From the NCBI GenBank assembly GCA_032821775.1, contig JAVLRN010000006.1, positions 806,001 through 870,000 of the forward strand: DNA of 64,000 nt, read 5' to 3'. Positions within the stretch are counted from its first letter, which is position 1. The number at the start of each line of letters is the position of its first letter. Under the pieces are notes generated by a model, which was given only the letters and a program-made list of their open reading frames with translations, had not been told where the DNA came from and made no database searches. The position numbers and the translations under genes were made by a program. The DNA comes from Sanguinoderma infundibulare. Lineage: Eukaryota; Basidiomycota; Agaricomycetes; Polyporales; Polyporaceae. This document shows, piece by piece, positions 51,150 to 60,506 of this stretch.

Positions 51150-53095
51150 ATTTTGAGTGGGGTCGGGGCTGGGGTTAGGAAGAGTGAGAGGGAGTGTGGG
51201 ATGGAGAGGGTAAGAAGACGGTGACCAACCATGTTTCTTACCAGCGACTTACCCGATTGAAACACCGACTATTGTTCATTAACAGAGAGCTTTGAGTCTG
51301 AATAAACAAGATTTGCTTATTGCTCGGGCATCAAGCGCACATCGCCCTAACTTGCTCTCGCCCATCTGCCTAACTTGCTCTCGCCCACTGTCCTGCTCAG
51401 GCAAAATTCACCCCATGTCGCCGTGCGGAGCGTCCAGTTAGACTCGAAGATATCATTAAGATGGCTTAACTGAGCGACCATGGACCCCTTTGACTTGCGC
51501 TCGACTTGTGCTCGTTCGGCGACTAGACGCGTACGTCTGTTCCTCATCTGCCCGTCCGGACGTCCTGAACGACCTCCAGCTCCCAACAGTCCATCAAAAA
51601 GATCGTGGGATATACTTTGAAGTACTTCTCGTCATGTGGAGAAGGCTTGTGGGACTGTATCATCGAGGAGTGTCAGAAGGTGCATCTCGTCGACTGTTCC
51701 TGACCTCAAAGTGCGATGTTGCGCCATGCTCCACAGCCAAATGGTGGTGTCGTGTACTCCACAACCTGGATTTGCTTCGAGCTATGTGCTGCAGGTATCT
51801 CTCCCTCCGGACAGTTTCTGTAGCTTCCTGCCCCGGCTTTTACCTCCTAGAAGTCAATTTCGACCTCCCTCATGGCTCTGCGAAATAACTTGAGTCCTTT
51901 GCAAACTCGTCCTGCTTGTGCCCGAAGCTGCTCAAATACTGACCATGTTCTGCAGGGTACGCTGAACAGCCACATCAACGATGATTGTGCAGTTATCCTG
52001 CGCTATCACGAGCCCCAGACAATTGTTCGCTGCGAAAGGTCAGCCTCTGCAGGACTAAAATCGTGTTAAGCTAGGTACATGTGAGTTCTGACACTTGCTA
52101 TGGATTTTGGATGTGTTCATACATTATAATTGTATATCGGCATACATATACGCTTTGCACCCTGTTGTCTTACGCCTATCGTTCACAGTGTAATTTTAGT
52201 AGTTCGAGTAGGGTCTGTAGGGATAGCACAATTTCTACAGCAGGCGGCCTTGTCGTTGAACAATCAAGCCATTCCCTCGTCCGCCTCCCTCGCGCATCTC
52301 CTGACCTCCTCAATTCGCTCGTCCAACAGCCACATGGCGTATGCCCTATGGAACCTCTTGACCCACTCTGGGACTGTCTTCTGGGCCCCGCCTTCCTCTT
52401 CCGCCCAGTCATAGTCGTGCACGCACGCGTGGCGGACCTCAACCATGCGCTCTGCGTCCACTTGGGGCCCAACACCAGACTCGTGTCGACCCCCAGATAT
52501 CAGCCGCCACGGGTATCCCCACGCGGCGATCCACCGGAAGAAAGAGACTAACTCGTCTGACAGCCCCCAGGCCACCAGCAGTGAGACACCGGGAGCAGGG
52601 GCTCGGAGGATGAGGAAGACGCTGTGGAGAAGCTTCTGGCCCTCGTGGAAGCTGTGCTCGCCGTAGTCGAGCTGTTCTGAGCATGTCTTTGTGCCCATGA
52701 TGGGCCCCGTCACTCGGAAGAGCTTGTTCTAGAGGAATACGCACGCCCAGCCCTCTTCGAAGCTTTGACCCCGGTTCTTTGCATTGATCAGCCTGCGGGC
52801 AGGGACGCGAGTAGACGTTGAGGTAGGGCGTGTACTGGGCAGATGGATCGGAGGGCGTTCAGAGCACGGGCGTTGTCGATGTTTCTGGGGAGCAAGGAGG
52901 ATATTGAGTTTGGAGGCAGGTGATTGTGTGGTATGCGAAGTATATTGGGGGAACTATAACTATTGCGCTGACTTGCGCTAGAGCGGCGCCGGCGGTGCAG
53001 TGGAGGCTGCGCAGCAGCCATCTCACCGCTCTCTTCTATCAATTCTACCCTGCACTTTATGCCTCTCGGACGGGCCGGACAATCGTTGGCGCAAT
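51150..53095. other. Unidentified captured sequence
   Basis: On the plus strand about 51590-51700 (SIKKIVGYTLKYFSSCGEGL) and on the minus strand 52264-52713 (SEQLDYGEHSFHEGQKLLHS, VSFFRWIAAWGYPW) look like pieces of real proteins. I do not recognise the families and cannot define ends. Confidence 0.3.
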
Positions 53096-53099
53096 GAAC

Positions 53100-53462
53100 A
53101 GACCTCTGCCTTCTATTCTGCAAACGCCGGGGTTTGTGCACTATGGCTTGGCTTGGTCACCGTGACCGTTCCACAACACCAGACTTGCACTTGCAGAGTC
53201 TTCCGCAAATTGCGGACTGGTCGACAACGAGAGGCTGCATGACGTTGTTGGGCTTGGACCAGGACCTGGCGGGTTGCCTCAACCCAGGCTTAACAAGTTG
53301 TGAGTGCATTTCCTTGGTGGATAATGGGGTCGCGGCTTGAGCGGTCCAGTTACGACACGCAGGATAGCTTGTACGCTGTAGCTTGGTCCGAGATCCATGA
53401 AAACCAGCTCGTAACCGCTTCTGGGGATGGGTTCCTGAAGCTCTGGGACATTATGGTCAAGG
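53100..53462 (+). pseudogene. PEX7 (PTS2 receptor) N-terminal fragment
   Basis: LQTPGFVHYGLAWSP (53118-53162), a frame change, FHNTRLALAESSANCGLVDN and VVGLGPGPGG. After a probable intron come YDTQDSLYAVAWSEIHENQ and LVTASGDGFLKLWDIMVK (53350-53460). These are the first WD40 blades of Pex7, the cytosolic receptor that brings PTS2 proteins to peroxisomes. The remaining blades are absent and at least one base change breaks the frame. Confidence 0.75.
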
Positions 53463-53479
53463 TATTTTCGGCGTCCCGT

Positions 53480-54470
53480 GTCCCACACCAGCACCTCCCC
53501 TGGGGATCGGAATGACACCCCTCGCCCCTCGTCCTCGCGTGCGCGAATCGACGGGATGCGCATCGTCGATGTCCATCGGCGCACCTCCACCCGCGTCGTC
53601 CGCACCTGCGCCAACACAAGTGTTTCCCGCACTTCCCCTTCATGGGCGACCTTGGCCCTGTCCATGCCCACCGCGGCCCTGGAGTGCGCCGCGCTTCGCC
53701 CTGCGCCCGAACTGGATCGAGGTGGGGACGAGGGAGAGGGAGTCGAGCGCGTTCGCGAGGCCGTTGACGTCGCCAGCCGCTTTCGCCGCCACTCGCTTCT
53801 CCTTGCCCTTGCCTTTCCGCGGTTTCCGTTCTTGTGGCGCGCCGTTTGCGGTGGTCGCGTGCACGGATGGCCGCTCGATCTGTATCTTCTCAAACAGGAT
53901 CTGGTCTTCGTCACCTTCCTCCTCGTCGTCCCCAGCTGGGTTATCTTCTGGTACGGCTCCCGTGCCATTAGTGTCTGTGTGCGTTTCCGTTTCTGTGTTT
54001 TCCGCGTCGTCCATCGCCTCTCCATCATCCCCCTCCTCTTCGTCCTCCTCCGCGTCTTCACCGCCTGCTGCAGCGCCGTTTTCGGGGGCCTTTCAGGGCT
54101 TGGGAAGCAAACTCGCACCCTCGCCCCACTTCTTCAGGAGACCCCCGACGCCCTTGTTCGTGACAGCGAAAAAGTATTCTTTGGGAAACCCGTATCAGGT
54201 GCATTCTGTGCATCTTCGGCGTGAAGAAGTTGCACGCGCATGTCGCTAGTTGACATGCAAACTAGCGAAGATAACGTTAGATACAGACGGCAGTGCTGGA
54301 AGCGAGAGGTGGTACGCACAATCTTCTCCCCACGCTCCTTGCGCACTGCAGCGAGAGGGTCATGGCACTCTGTCTGGTGCTGCGGCAGCACCACACACAC
54401 GCCCAGAATCAGCACAACATGATCCAAGCGGAACTGCGATCGACGAGTTCTGGCACGACCCCATCGCACG
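53480..54470 (-). pseudogene. Unidentified nuclear-type protein fragment
   Basis: The minus strand reads EYFFAVTNKGVGGLLKKWGE (about 54150), then an acidic stretch (EDAEEDEEEGDDGEA), DQILFEKIQIERPS, a Lys-rich segment (ERKPRKGKGKEKRV), DVNGLANALDSLSLVPTSIQ and a Gly/Arg-rich region with in-frame stops (53640, near 54092). Composition suggests a nucleolar or RNA-binding protein, but I do not recognise it. Confidence 0.35.
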
Positions 54471-54759
54471 CAGAGAGTGAAGAAGCCGACGGCAACACTG
54501 AAAGCTTCAATTCGCCACTCACCAGTTCAAGCAACCGTGCGTCGGGAAAGACGCACCCGCATCCCTTCTGCTCGCATACATGCGCGTGGTACATCGCATA
54601 GTGCTTCGTCATCACAAATATGTTACCCCAGCCCGCCTTGGTGCTCAACCTTGGCGTACAGTGGACTCCTGACTGCCTCCGCTCGCTAACGACCCTCCGA
54701 GCACACCCCACTTGTGTCTACCAAGTCCTCTTCTCAGTCTCCCACCTGTTGTACTCGTC

Positions 54760-55348
54760 CGGAAGTCCTCAGGTGTATAGCACCTGGTTGATCCTGCTAG
54801 TTCTACCGAGTACGGAGCCGGTATAAGCCTCGATGAGGCAATCTCCCTGTACGCCGGATGTGCCTATGAGCTCGCGTTGGGGCACCATGGTGCACTTGAT
54901 GGTGGGGGAGACATCGGAGGCGAAGTCGGCAGAGAAGAGCGGCACGTGCGAGGTCCATGTGTCTGCGACAGGACGCCATTGGACAAGAAGGACGCGAGTG
55001 TTGGCCGAGGCGGAGAGACGGTTTGCGAGGGTGCACCTCTAATGCCGATGCTGGTGTCGACAGAACAAAGTGACAATGGGACTCACCGCATATAAACAAG
55101 CCACTGAGACTCGGGAACTGTGCGGACGACGTTGCGCTCGCGCTCATGTTCGCCGTGGAAGACAAGTCCCCTGTCGCGCTGGCATTGGTAGAGGAGGTAG
55201 GGGTGAACGAAAGGCTGATTGAGATGGAAGGAATGCTGCCTGTACCAGAGGCCGACGGGGACTCGGAGGGGGCCGTGAGGGATGCGGCTGCAGAGGCATG
55301 GGAGGCGAACGCGAGCACGACGAGGTGCAGAGGCAGAAAAGTGAACAA
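54760..55348 (-). pseudogene. Ser/Thr-rich secreted protein fragment
   Basis: The start at 55348 gives a signal peptide (MFTFLPLHLVVLAFASHASA) and a Ser/Thr/Ala-rich segment to about 55090. A second block, one frame off (ANTRVLLVQWRPVADTWTSH, IKCTMVPQRELIGTSGVQGD), runs from about 55030 to 54800. A 48-nt intron (GTGAGT...ATTAG) between them does not by itself fix the frame, so a frameshift is likely. I do not recognise the family. Confidence 0.4.
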
Positions 55349-55379
55349 ACTGAATGCGAGATATTCAGAGGGTTAGGAC

Positions 55380-56365
55380 TCTGGAGTGGTCGTGCTGGGG
55401 TGCTTTTTAGGCAAGGTCCAGGTCACTGTCAGGTGCAACGCTGCCACTGATGGCTCCAAGAGTGGTGTTGCGGGATGCGGAACTGGAGCGTTTGCAGAAG
55501 GTCGCCTTCGCCGACACCCCTGCTTTGCAGCAGTTACCGGGTAGTATTCATCGGAATGAACCTGTATTGTTGCAATTCATGAGCTCTGTGATCTGATGCA
55601 CCTGTATCTGTGGCGAAATGGTATGGTTCATGCAGACGAACGTCGTAGGGTTCCACCGCGAATGATGCAACCCGTACCCGCTACCTCCATCAACTGTATT
55701 ACGTTGGTCAAAAGTTGATACACAGTCAGCAGAATGGAGACATACCCTCTCGCATCAGCCCAGAAGAACACTACCACCGTTGATGTTTCCCTAGGGAACC
55801 TGGCAGCGTGATCCCCTTGTACAAGTACTTCATTAGGGTAACCTGTCCATCCGGCCATAATGACTTCACGATCTGGTGCCGACTTGTCCCGGAACCGAAT
55901 CCTCAACCGAAAGGAGGCTGTCGACGGGACCAAATCCGATCAAGCGTTGGCCCCAGGAGGATATGTGTTAGAGTTCCATGATTTATCGCTAAAGGCTCGC
56001 CGCTATGTACTTACCGAGTACCCGCAGTTGGAATCTGCTGGAGAGATCCGACATTAGCTTCAATTTGAAAATAAACTAAGGAAGCGAGTGGTATAATGAG
56101 GCGACTAACCATGATTGCCAGGTACACCATTGCAGCGAACCAGATCCCTGACTCCGACGAGAATACAAGAACATACATTATGATCTACTTTCGCTAGAGT
56201 ACACTGTACTATGTATATACGAGCAGGCAGAAGAACACATTGAATACAGCGGTACTAGAACCCTATGCACATAGACGGGTTCTGGATGGGACCTGATTAA
56301 TGATTAGTGACGAACAAACACATGGGTTGCACGTAACCGACACAGGACCGAGGCGAGGTCGCAGC
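55380..56365. other. Unidentified; short minus-strand coding-like blocks
   Basis: The minus strand 55628-55933 (LRIRFRDKSAPDREVIMAGW) and about 56120-56190 (SSESGIWFAAMVYLAIM) look like exon pieces of one or two proteins. No family could be named. Confidence 0.3.
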
Positions 56366-56369
56366 GGAT

Positions 56370-57240
56370 CAGCCCAGCACGGCAGCGGAGTCCAAGCATC
56401 TAAAGAAAGAGGTATGGCAGCACTCACTAGAGCCGTCCCAAAACCCGACGCCATACACCATCTCGCGGGGATGGAACGAAAGACTGCTCATCCTTGGCGT
56501 GAAAGGAGCCATCGTGTCACGCGCAGGTGGAACCGAAAGGTTGGTGGTGAGAGAACCAAGGCCTCTCCTTGACTGCAGTGACTGCACATCTGTGCGTTGC
56601 GAACGCGAGTTGGCCGTGGTAAGGGACGACGTACTGCACCGCAACTACATCAGGAAAAAGAAGAGGTACGGGCAGGATGTGACGTACGCTGCAAAGACTT
56701 CGGTTTGCTCATGCACGTCAAATGCGGACAGGCCGTGGGGAAATAGGTCCCATGTCTGCAGAGGAGCGTCGCCGCCACGAATGTCCCAAAGCTTGACCTC
56801 GCCATCCAAGCTGTAAAGGAGGTGGATCAATAATTGGTGACGACGAACGCCACGTATGGTGACCCTCGTACCTGCCGGAGAGGAACTGTCCCGCAAGCGT
56901 CGGATGCTATTTGACGTTCTGCACCCAAAACGTATGCTGGTGATAAGTTCGCAGAGCAGCATCGTCTTCCTCAAGCCGCCGGTCAAATATCCTGACAGTA
57001 CCATCAGCGAAGCTGGCTAGGAACACCGACGACGATCCACCGTCAGACGCAATCGCTGTCGCGGGGCGGCTGTCAGCGTTTGTGTCGAGATCCTAGAATC
57101 AGATTAATGAGCACGATAACCAGATCGTTACTAAACGATCGACGCATACCATCACCTGGCTCTCTGTGTGCGCATGTCCATTCTCAAGAACCAATGTCAG
57201 GTCCAGGATGCTGAGATTAAAAGACAAGGGACTCACGAAG
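56370..57240 (-). pseudogene. Raptor/KOG1 C-terminal WD40 fragment
   Basis: In minus-strand order: VLENGHAHTESQVM, DLDTNADSRPATAIASDGGS and SFADGTVRIFDRRLEED (57000-57220), YQHTFWVQNVK then a stop, SLDGEVKLWDIRGGDAPLQ with TWDLFPHGLSAFDVHEQTEV (56695-56810), and RSQRTDVQSLQ followed by FTPRMSSLSFHPREMVYGVG (56420-56600). This is the WD40 end of raptor, the TORC1 scaffold, as I recall it from basidiomycetes. Stops and lost joins show decay; the N-terminal caspase-like and HEAT regions are absent. Confidence 0.6.
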
Positions 57241-57296
57241 ATTCTACCTCAGTACGCCGCTGTCCTCACTGCTCGAAGTCTTAGACGCTCGATTCG

Positions 57297-58195
57297 GTGG
57301 CGCCTCAGCCGATGTGCCACCGGATCGAGCGTCTAAGACTTCGGCCTCTCCTCCAACCTCCTCCCACTCACCACGTCGCATCTCTTCTCTCCTGTGCATC
57401 TCTCCTCTCGAGCTCATCCCTCGTCACCACGCCCGAGGCATCCCAGCTCGGCCCCCCGGCGTCCCCACCTTGTCCGACAAGCGCTCGCGCCACGAACTCG
57501 ACCAGGCCGTCCCCAACGACGACCGCTTCGTCCACAACCCCGATGCCGGCGAGAGCGGCTAGGGTGATGATGATGACGAGGGCAAGCCAAAGATGAACAA
57601 CAAGGCCGGCCAGTCGCCGTACTTGAGAAAGCCATGAAGGGACGCCAGCCTGCTGACCTTATGCTCCGCTGTGAGTCCACACTTGGTCAAGCACACCGGA
57701 CACGTTCGTTAACCTTGACAGGCCCACAGGTACAATCCTCTACGCTGACAGTCAGTTGGAGCCCTTCCCTTCTGCCCCCTACCTACTCGCCTAACCTTCG
57801 ACCGCCTTGCCTTTCGCGTTTACGTCCCCAGAAAACATCAAGATCATTTCGGGGCAGTTCAGGAAGGTCGAACTGTGTTCCAAGCACCATCTGAACGTAA
57901 GTTTGTCCATCAGCGGGCAGCCGCGTGATCTCCGCAAAATTGATTCACGGATCCCCAACCTCATGCCCACCATCCTGGTGCGAAAGGAAACCATCCTTGT
58001 ACGTAGCCCCCTTCCGTCTCCTACATTCCCTCTAACCAACCCCCTGTCCTTCTCCCACCTTCCCCCCAACAAGGTTAATATCCTCCATCCATGCACTTGT
58101 CAAGGCCGACACCGTCGTCCTCGCTCAGAAGTGTCAGCATGTCGATGCACACACCGGGGAGGTTCACTCCCGGCCCTGTGAGTTTAGAGGATGTT
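57297..58195 (+). pseudogene. MRS2-type magnesium channel N-terminal fragment
   Basis: After a Ser/Pro-rich presequence-like region with stops (57297-57700), exons read ENIKIISGQFRKVELCSKHH (57829-57895). RDLRKIDSRIPNLMPTILVR with KETIL (57926-57998) and IHALVKADTVVLAQ (58088-58130) follow. DLRkiDsrxPnlxPTIlVRkxxILvnxxHIrAlvKad is the N-terminal alpha/beta domain of fungal Mrs2, the mitochondrial inner-membrane Mg2+ channel. The GMN motif and transmembrane helices are absent. The last exon runs straight into the right inverted repeat. Confidence 0.6.
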
Positions 58196-58729
58196 CAATA
58201 TATTTGTTGTTTGCGCTGCATATGTTGTATGTGGCGGATGGGGGTGAAATATTTGAGTATATTGGGAAATATGCCCCTCTTCACGGCGCTGCGTCCAAGT
58301 ATTTGACGTAGGCTGAATATTTAGTGGACAGTTGTTTATTGGGGAGACTTGGCGTGGATCACATGTCCCTGAAATATTTGGGCAGACATGAAATACTTGG
58401 AGATATTTGGAGGGGACGTCCCTCCCGCTTGATCGAAATATTTGGAGATATTCGGGGGACACTGGCATGGCTTGTCTTTCCTGATGGCCGGCGAAATATT
58501 TCAGAATATTTGGGGGAGTCCCTTGGGGGAGTATCTACTCTGACGACATCCACAGGACAAGGTAAATATTTGTAAGTACAGCCAAAATATTTGAAGTGAC
58601 ACCTGGATGACACATCGAAATATGTCGGGGGGGAGCCCAAAATATTTGGGGGGCCATTGATAGTCATTGGGCTAAAAAATTTGAGTATAACTATAACTAA
58701 CGTTCCATCAAATATTTCACGGACCGACA
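58196..58729 (-). repeat. Right inverted repeat (534 bp) with AAATATTT array
   Basis: Reverse-complement partner of 47128-47727, diverged and somewhat shorter, with the same AAATATTT sites. Its inner edge abuts the MRS2 fragment without a spacer. Confidence 0.8.
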
Positions 58730-58877
58730 CAGGTGTATCCAGGCCCACGTGCAGCCCCCGGCAGGAACACAACTCGGCCAACCTCTGCCACCACCGCCCA
58801 TGCCACCCTCGACACCCATCCATCCATATATGCAACTACCACCCGCTGCTAGCCATCCATCTGTACCTGAGACGTAG
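58730..58877 (+). pseudogene. Probable 3' end of the repeat-rich unknown gene
   Basis: It reads CIQAHVQPPAGTQLGQPLPP, then PPMPPSTPIHPYMQLPPAAS and HPSVPET with a TAG at 58875-58877. The Pro/Met/Tyr-rich style matches the sequence cut at 47127, so the two are probably one exon separated by the 11.6-kb insertion. The exact frame across the junction depends on the duplication length and is unproven. Confidence 0.4.
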
Positions 58878-59426
58878 TATTCATGTTGTTATTTGTGTCT
58901 CCAAATGTGGTGATACTTTGGTCAATTGTCATGCGAATGTTTCATGTCTTGCTGTAGCACTGAATGATGCAAACTCTTTTGAAGCTGATTAATTGTAGCT
59001 TTTGTTGTTCAGAGAAATAACCCTCAATGAATGTGTGTCATCCATCATCAGAAAATTCACCGCAATAACAACAGCTATATCGACATCGCAAGCTCGGGCT
59101 AACGGTTGTGCGGACAGTGTTGTGGACCCACGCAAGGAACTAATTCTGGACAGGCTATTTTTCGGGCGTGCGGATGGCCGCGCTAACAGATGGTCGCGCT
59201 AACGGTCATGCGGACGGTCGTGCTAACGGTCGTGCTAACGGTCGTGCGGACGGTCGCGCTAACGGTCGTGCGGACGGTCGCGCTAACGGTCGTGCGGACA
59301 GTGTCGGAGGAAGCAATTCTGGACAGACTATTTTTGGGCTACAGGGAGAGCGAACAACTGGGTGGGAGGTCTCTTTGACTAGTTTCACACGGCACTGGAA
59401 GGAGTCTTAGAGAGGCGTCAGGGTCC
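58878..59426 (+). repeat. 12-bp Asn/Asp-Gly minisatellite, locus 3, and flank
   Basis: 58878-59090 is AT-rich, 3'-UTR-like sequence. From 59098 to 59300 are units of GGTCGTGCGGAC and GGTCGCGCTAAC, encoding NGRADGRANGRADG. The 21-23 bp motif AATTCTGGACAG(G/A)CTATTTTT flanks the array at about 59140 and 59315. It is the same unit type as loci 1 and 2 and may be part of another copy of that gene family. Confidence 0.65.
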
Positions 59427-59879
59427 TGCCTGGGGTGGACGTCCGTCGCGATCGAGGCGGCGGACATCGTGCTCATGCGCTCGGACCTGCTCGACGTCGT
59501 CGCGGCGCTGCACCTCTCGCGCGCCATCTTTGGCACCATCCGCCGGAACCTCGTCTGGGCGTGCCTCTACAACGTGCTCGGCATCCCGCTCGCGATGGGC
59601 CTCTTTTTGCCGTGGGGCTTCAACCTGCCGCCGATGACGGCCGCCGCGGCGATGGCGTTCTCGTCCGTGAGCGTCGTCACGAGCTCGCTGCTGCTCAGGT
59701 GGTGGGCGCGCCCGGCGGCGAGCGTGATGCCGGGCGAGGACGTAAGGGGGAAGACGGTGCTGGACAGCGCGAGGAACGTGCTGGGCGACGCGTGGGACGG
59801 CGTGAGGGGCTTGGTGCGTGGACGGAGAGACTTGGCTGGGTACAGCCAGCTGCCTGTGGAAATGACAGAGACGGTGTGA
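59427..59879 (+). pseudogene. Copper-transporting P-type ATPase (CCC2/ATP7-like) C-terminal fragment
   Basis: TSVAIEAADIVLMRSDLLD, VVAALHLSRAIFGTIRRNL, VWACLYNVLGIPLAMGLFLP and MAFSSVSVVTSSLLLRWW, then a cytosolic tail to the TGA at 59877-59879. GTDVAIEAADIVLM and the last two membrane helices (NxxxxxxYNxxGIP, MAxSSxSVVxxSLxL) are signatures of P1B copper pumps of the Golgi. The phosphorylation site, CPC motif and metal-binding domains are missing; the join at about 59427 is abrupt. The frame shown is intact and GC-rich. Confidence 0.7.
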
Positions 59880-60263
59880 GAGGTGGCGAGATAGGAATGT
59901 GTGGTGTGTTGGAGTGCTATGGACTGCTCTTCTGTGCCGTTTTCGTGTGTCCTCTCTCTCGGTCCGTTCGTTGGTTCCTTCGTTTAGCATAGTTATCTAT
60001 GTGCGCGTGATATAATGCTCTCGAGATGCATTCTGTACTTCTTGTTGTTTTCGTGTATAATAATACATAGTCATTGACGGGTCTAGATCTACAATTGCGG
60101 CGTGACGCAGCGAGATACATAAATGATCTGCGGGGTTGGTATCCACTCTGAGGTTACTTGCCAGTACGGAGCGAAGGAGGAGGCAGGAAGTAGCATCGTA
60201 TCGTCCCGGGTATGCTAAACGTCCCTCTCCAACGCCCGCCTCTACCCGATCGGGTAGAAACTT
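59880..60263. other. Intergenic, no gene seen
   Basis: AT-rich 3' region with TATAATAATAC-type stretches after the ATPase stop. Nothing coding is supported. Confidence 0.4.
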
Positions 60264-60358
60264 TTCGTGTACCTCGAGTGCTGAAGAGACAAATTACCAA
60301 GGATTGTGGCCAAGTGGTGACTCTACGAGATGGTTGACGGTCAGCGTTGAAGCGTGCA
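60264..60358 (+). repeat. 95-bp direct repeat, copy 1
   Basis: Matches 63217-63311 with three differences (for example GAGTGCTGAA versus GAGTACTGAA). It lies just beyond the 3' end of the FunK1 gene. Confidence 0.9.
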
Positions 60359-60506
60359 AATCTACGTAGAAGTATCCAGTCAGCTTCGAGTTGTCATTCA
60401 GCGAGACGCATTTACATCGTGAAACAAGAGAAGGATTCGTATGACGATGTGGTACAACGATACAGCGAACCCATCGCCAGCGCATCACGAACTACATCTC
60501 ACCAGG

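Larger units (their letters stand above)
47128..58729. mobile_element. Pack-type non-autonomous DNA transposon with long inverted repeats and captured gene fragments
   Basis: The unit starts TGTCGGTCCGTGAAATATTT and ends with the reverse complement AAATATTTCACGGACCGACA. The two ends align in inverted orientation for about 600 and 534 bp. Between them are at least eight pieces of ordinary genes on both strands, each truncated, several with introns, and no transposase, RT or helicase. The flank has CAGG on both sides (47122-47125 and 58730-58733), a possible short target duplication with two extra bases on the left. The left flank is coding sequence and the right flank gives a compatible C-terminus. 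Plant Pack-MULEs show the same architecture; the superfamily here is not assigned. An alternative is an inverted duplication of a small repeat around a rearranged region. Confidence 0.6.

Noticed and set aside
59427..59879. CCC2-like ATPase as a complete gene
   Set aside because: Only the last two membrane helices and tail are present; all catalytic motifs are missing.
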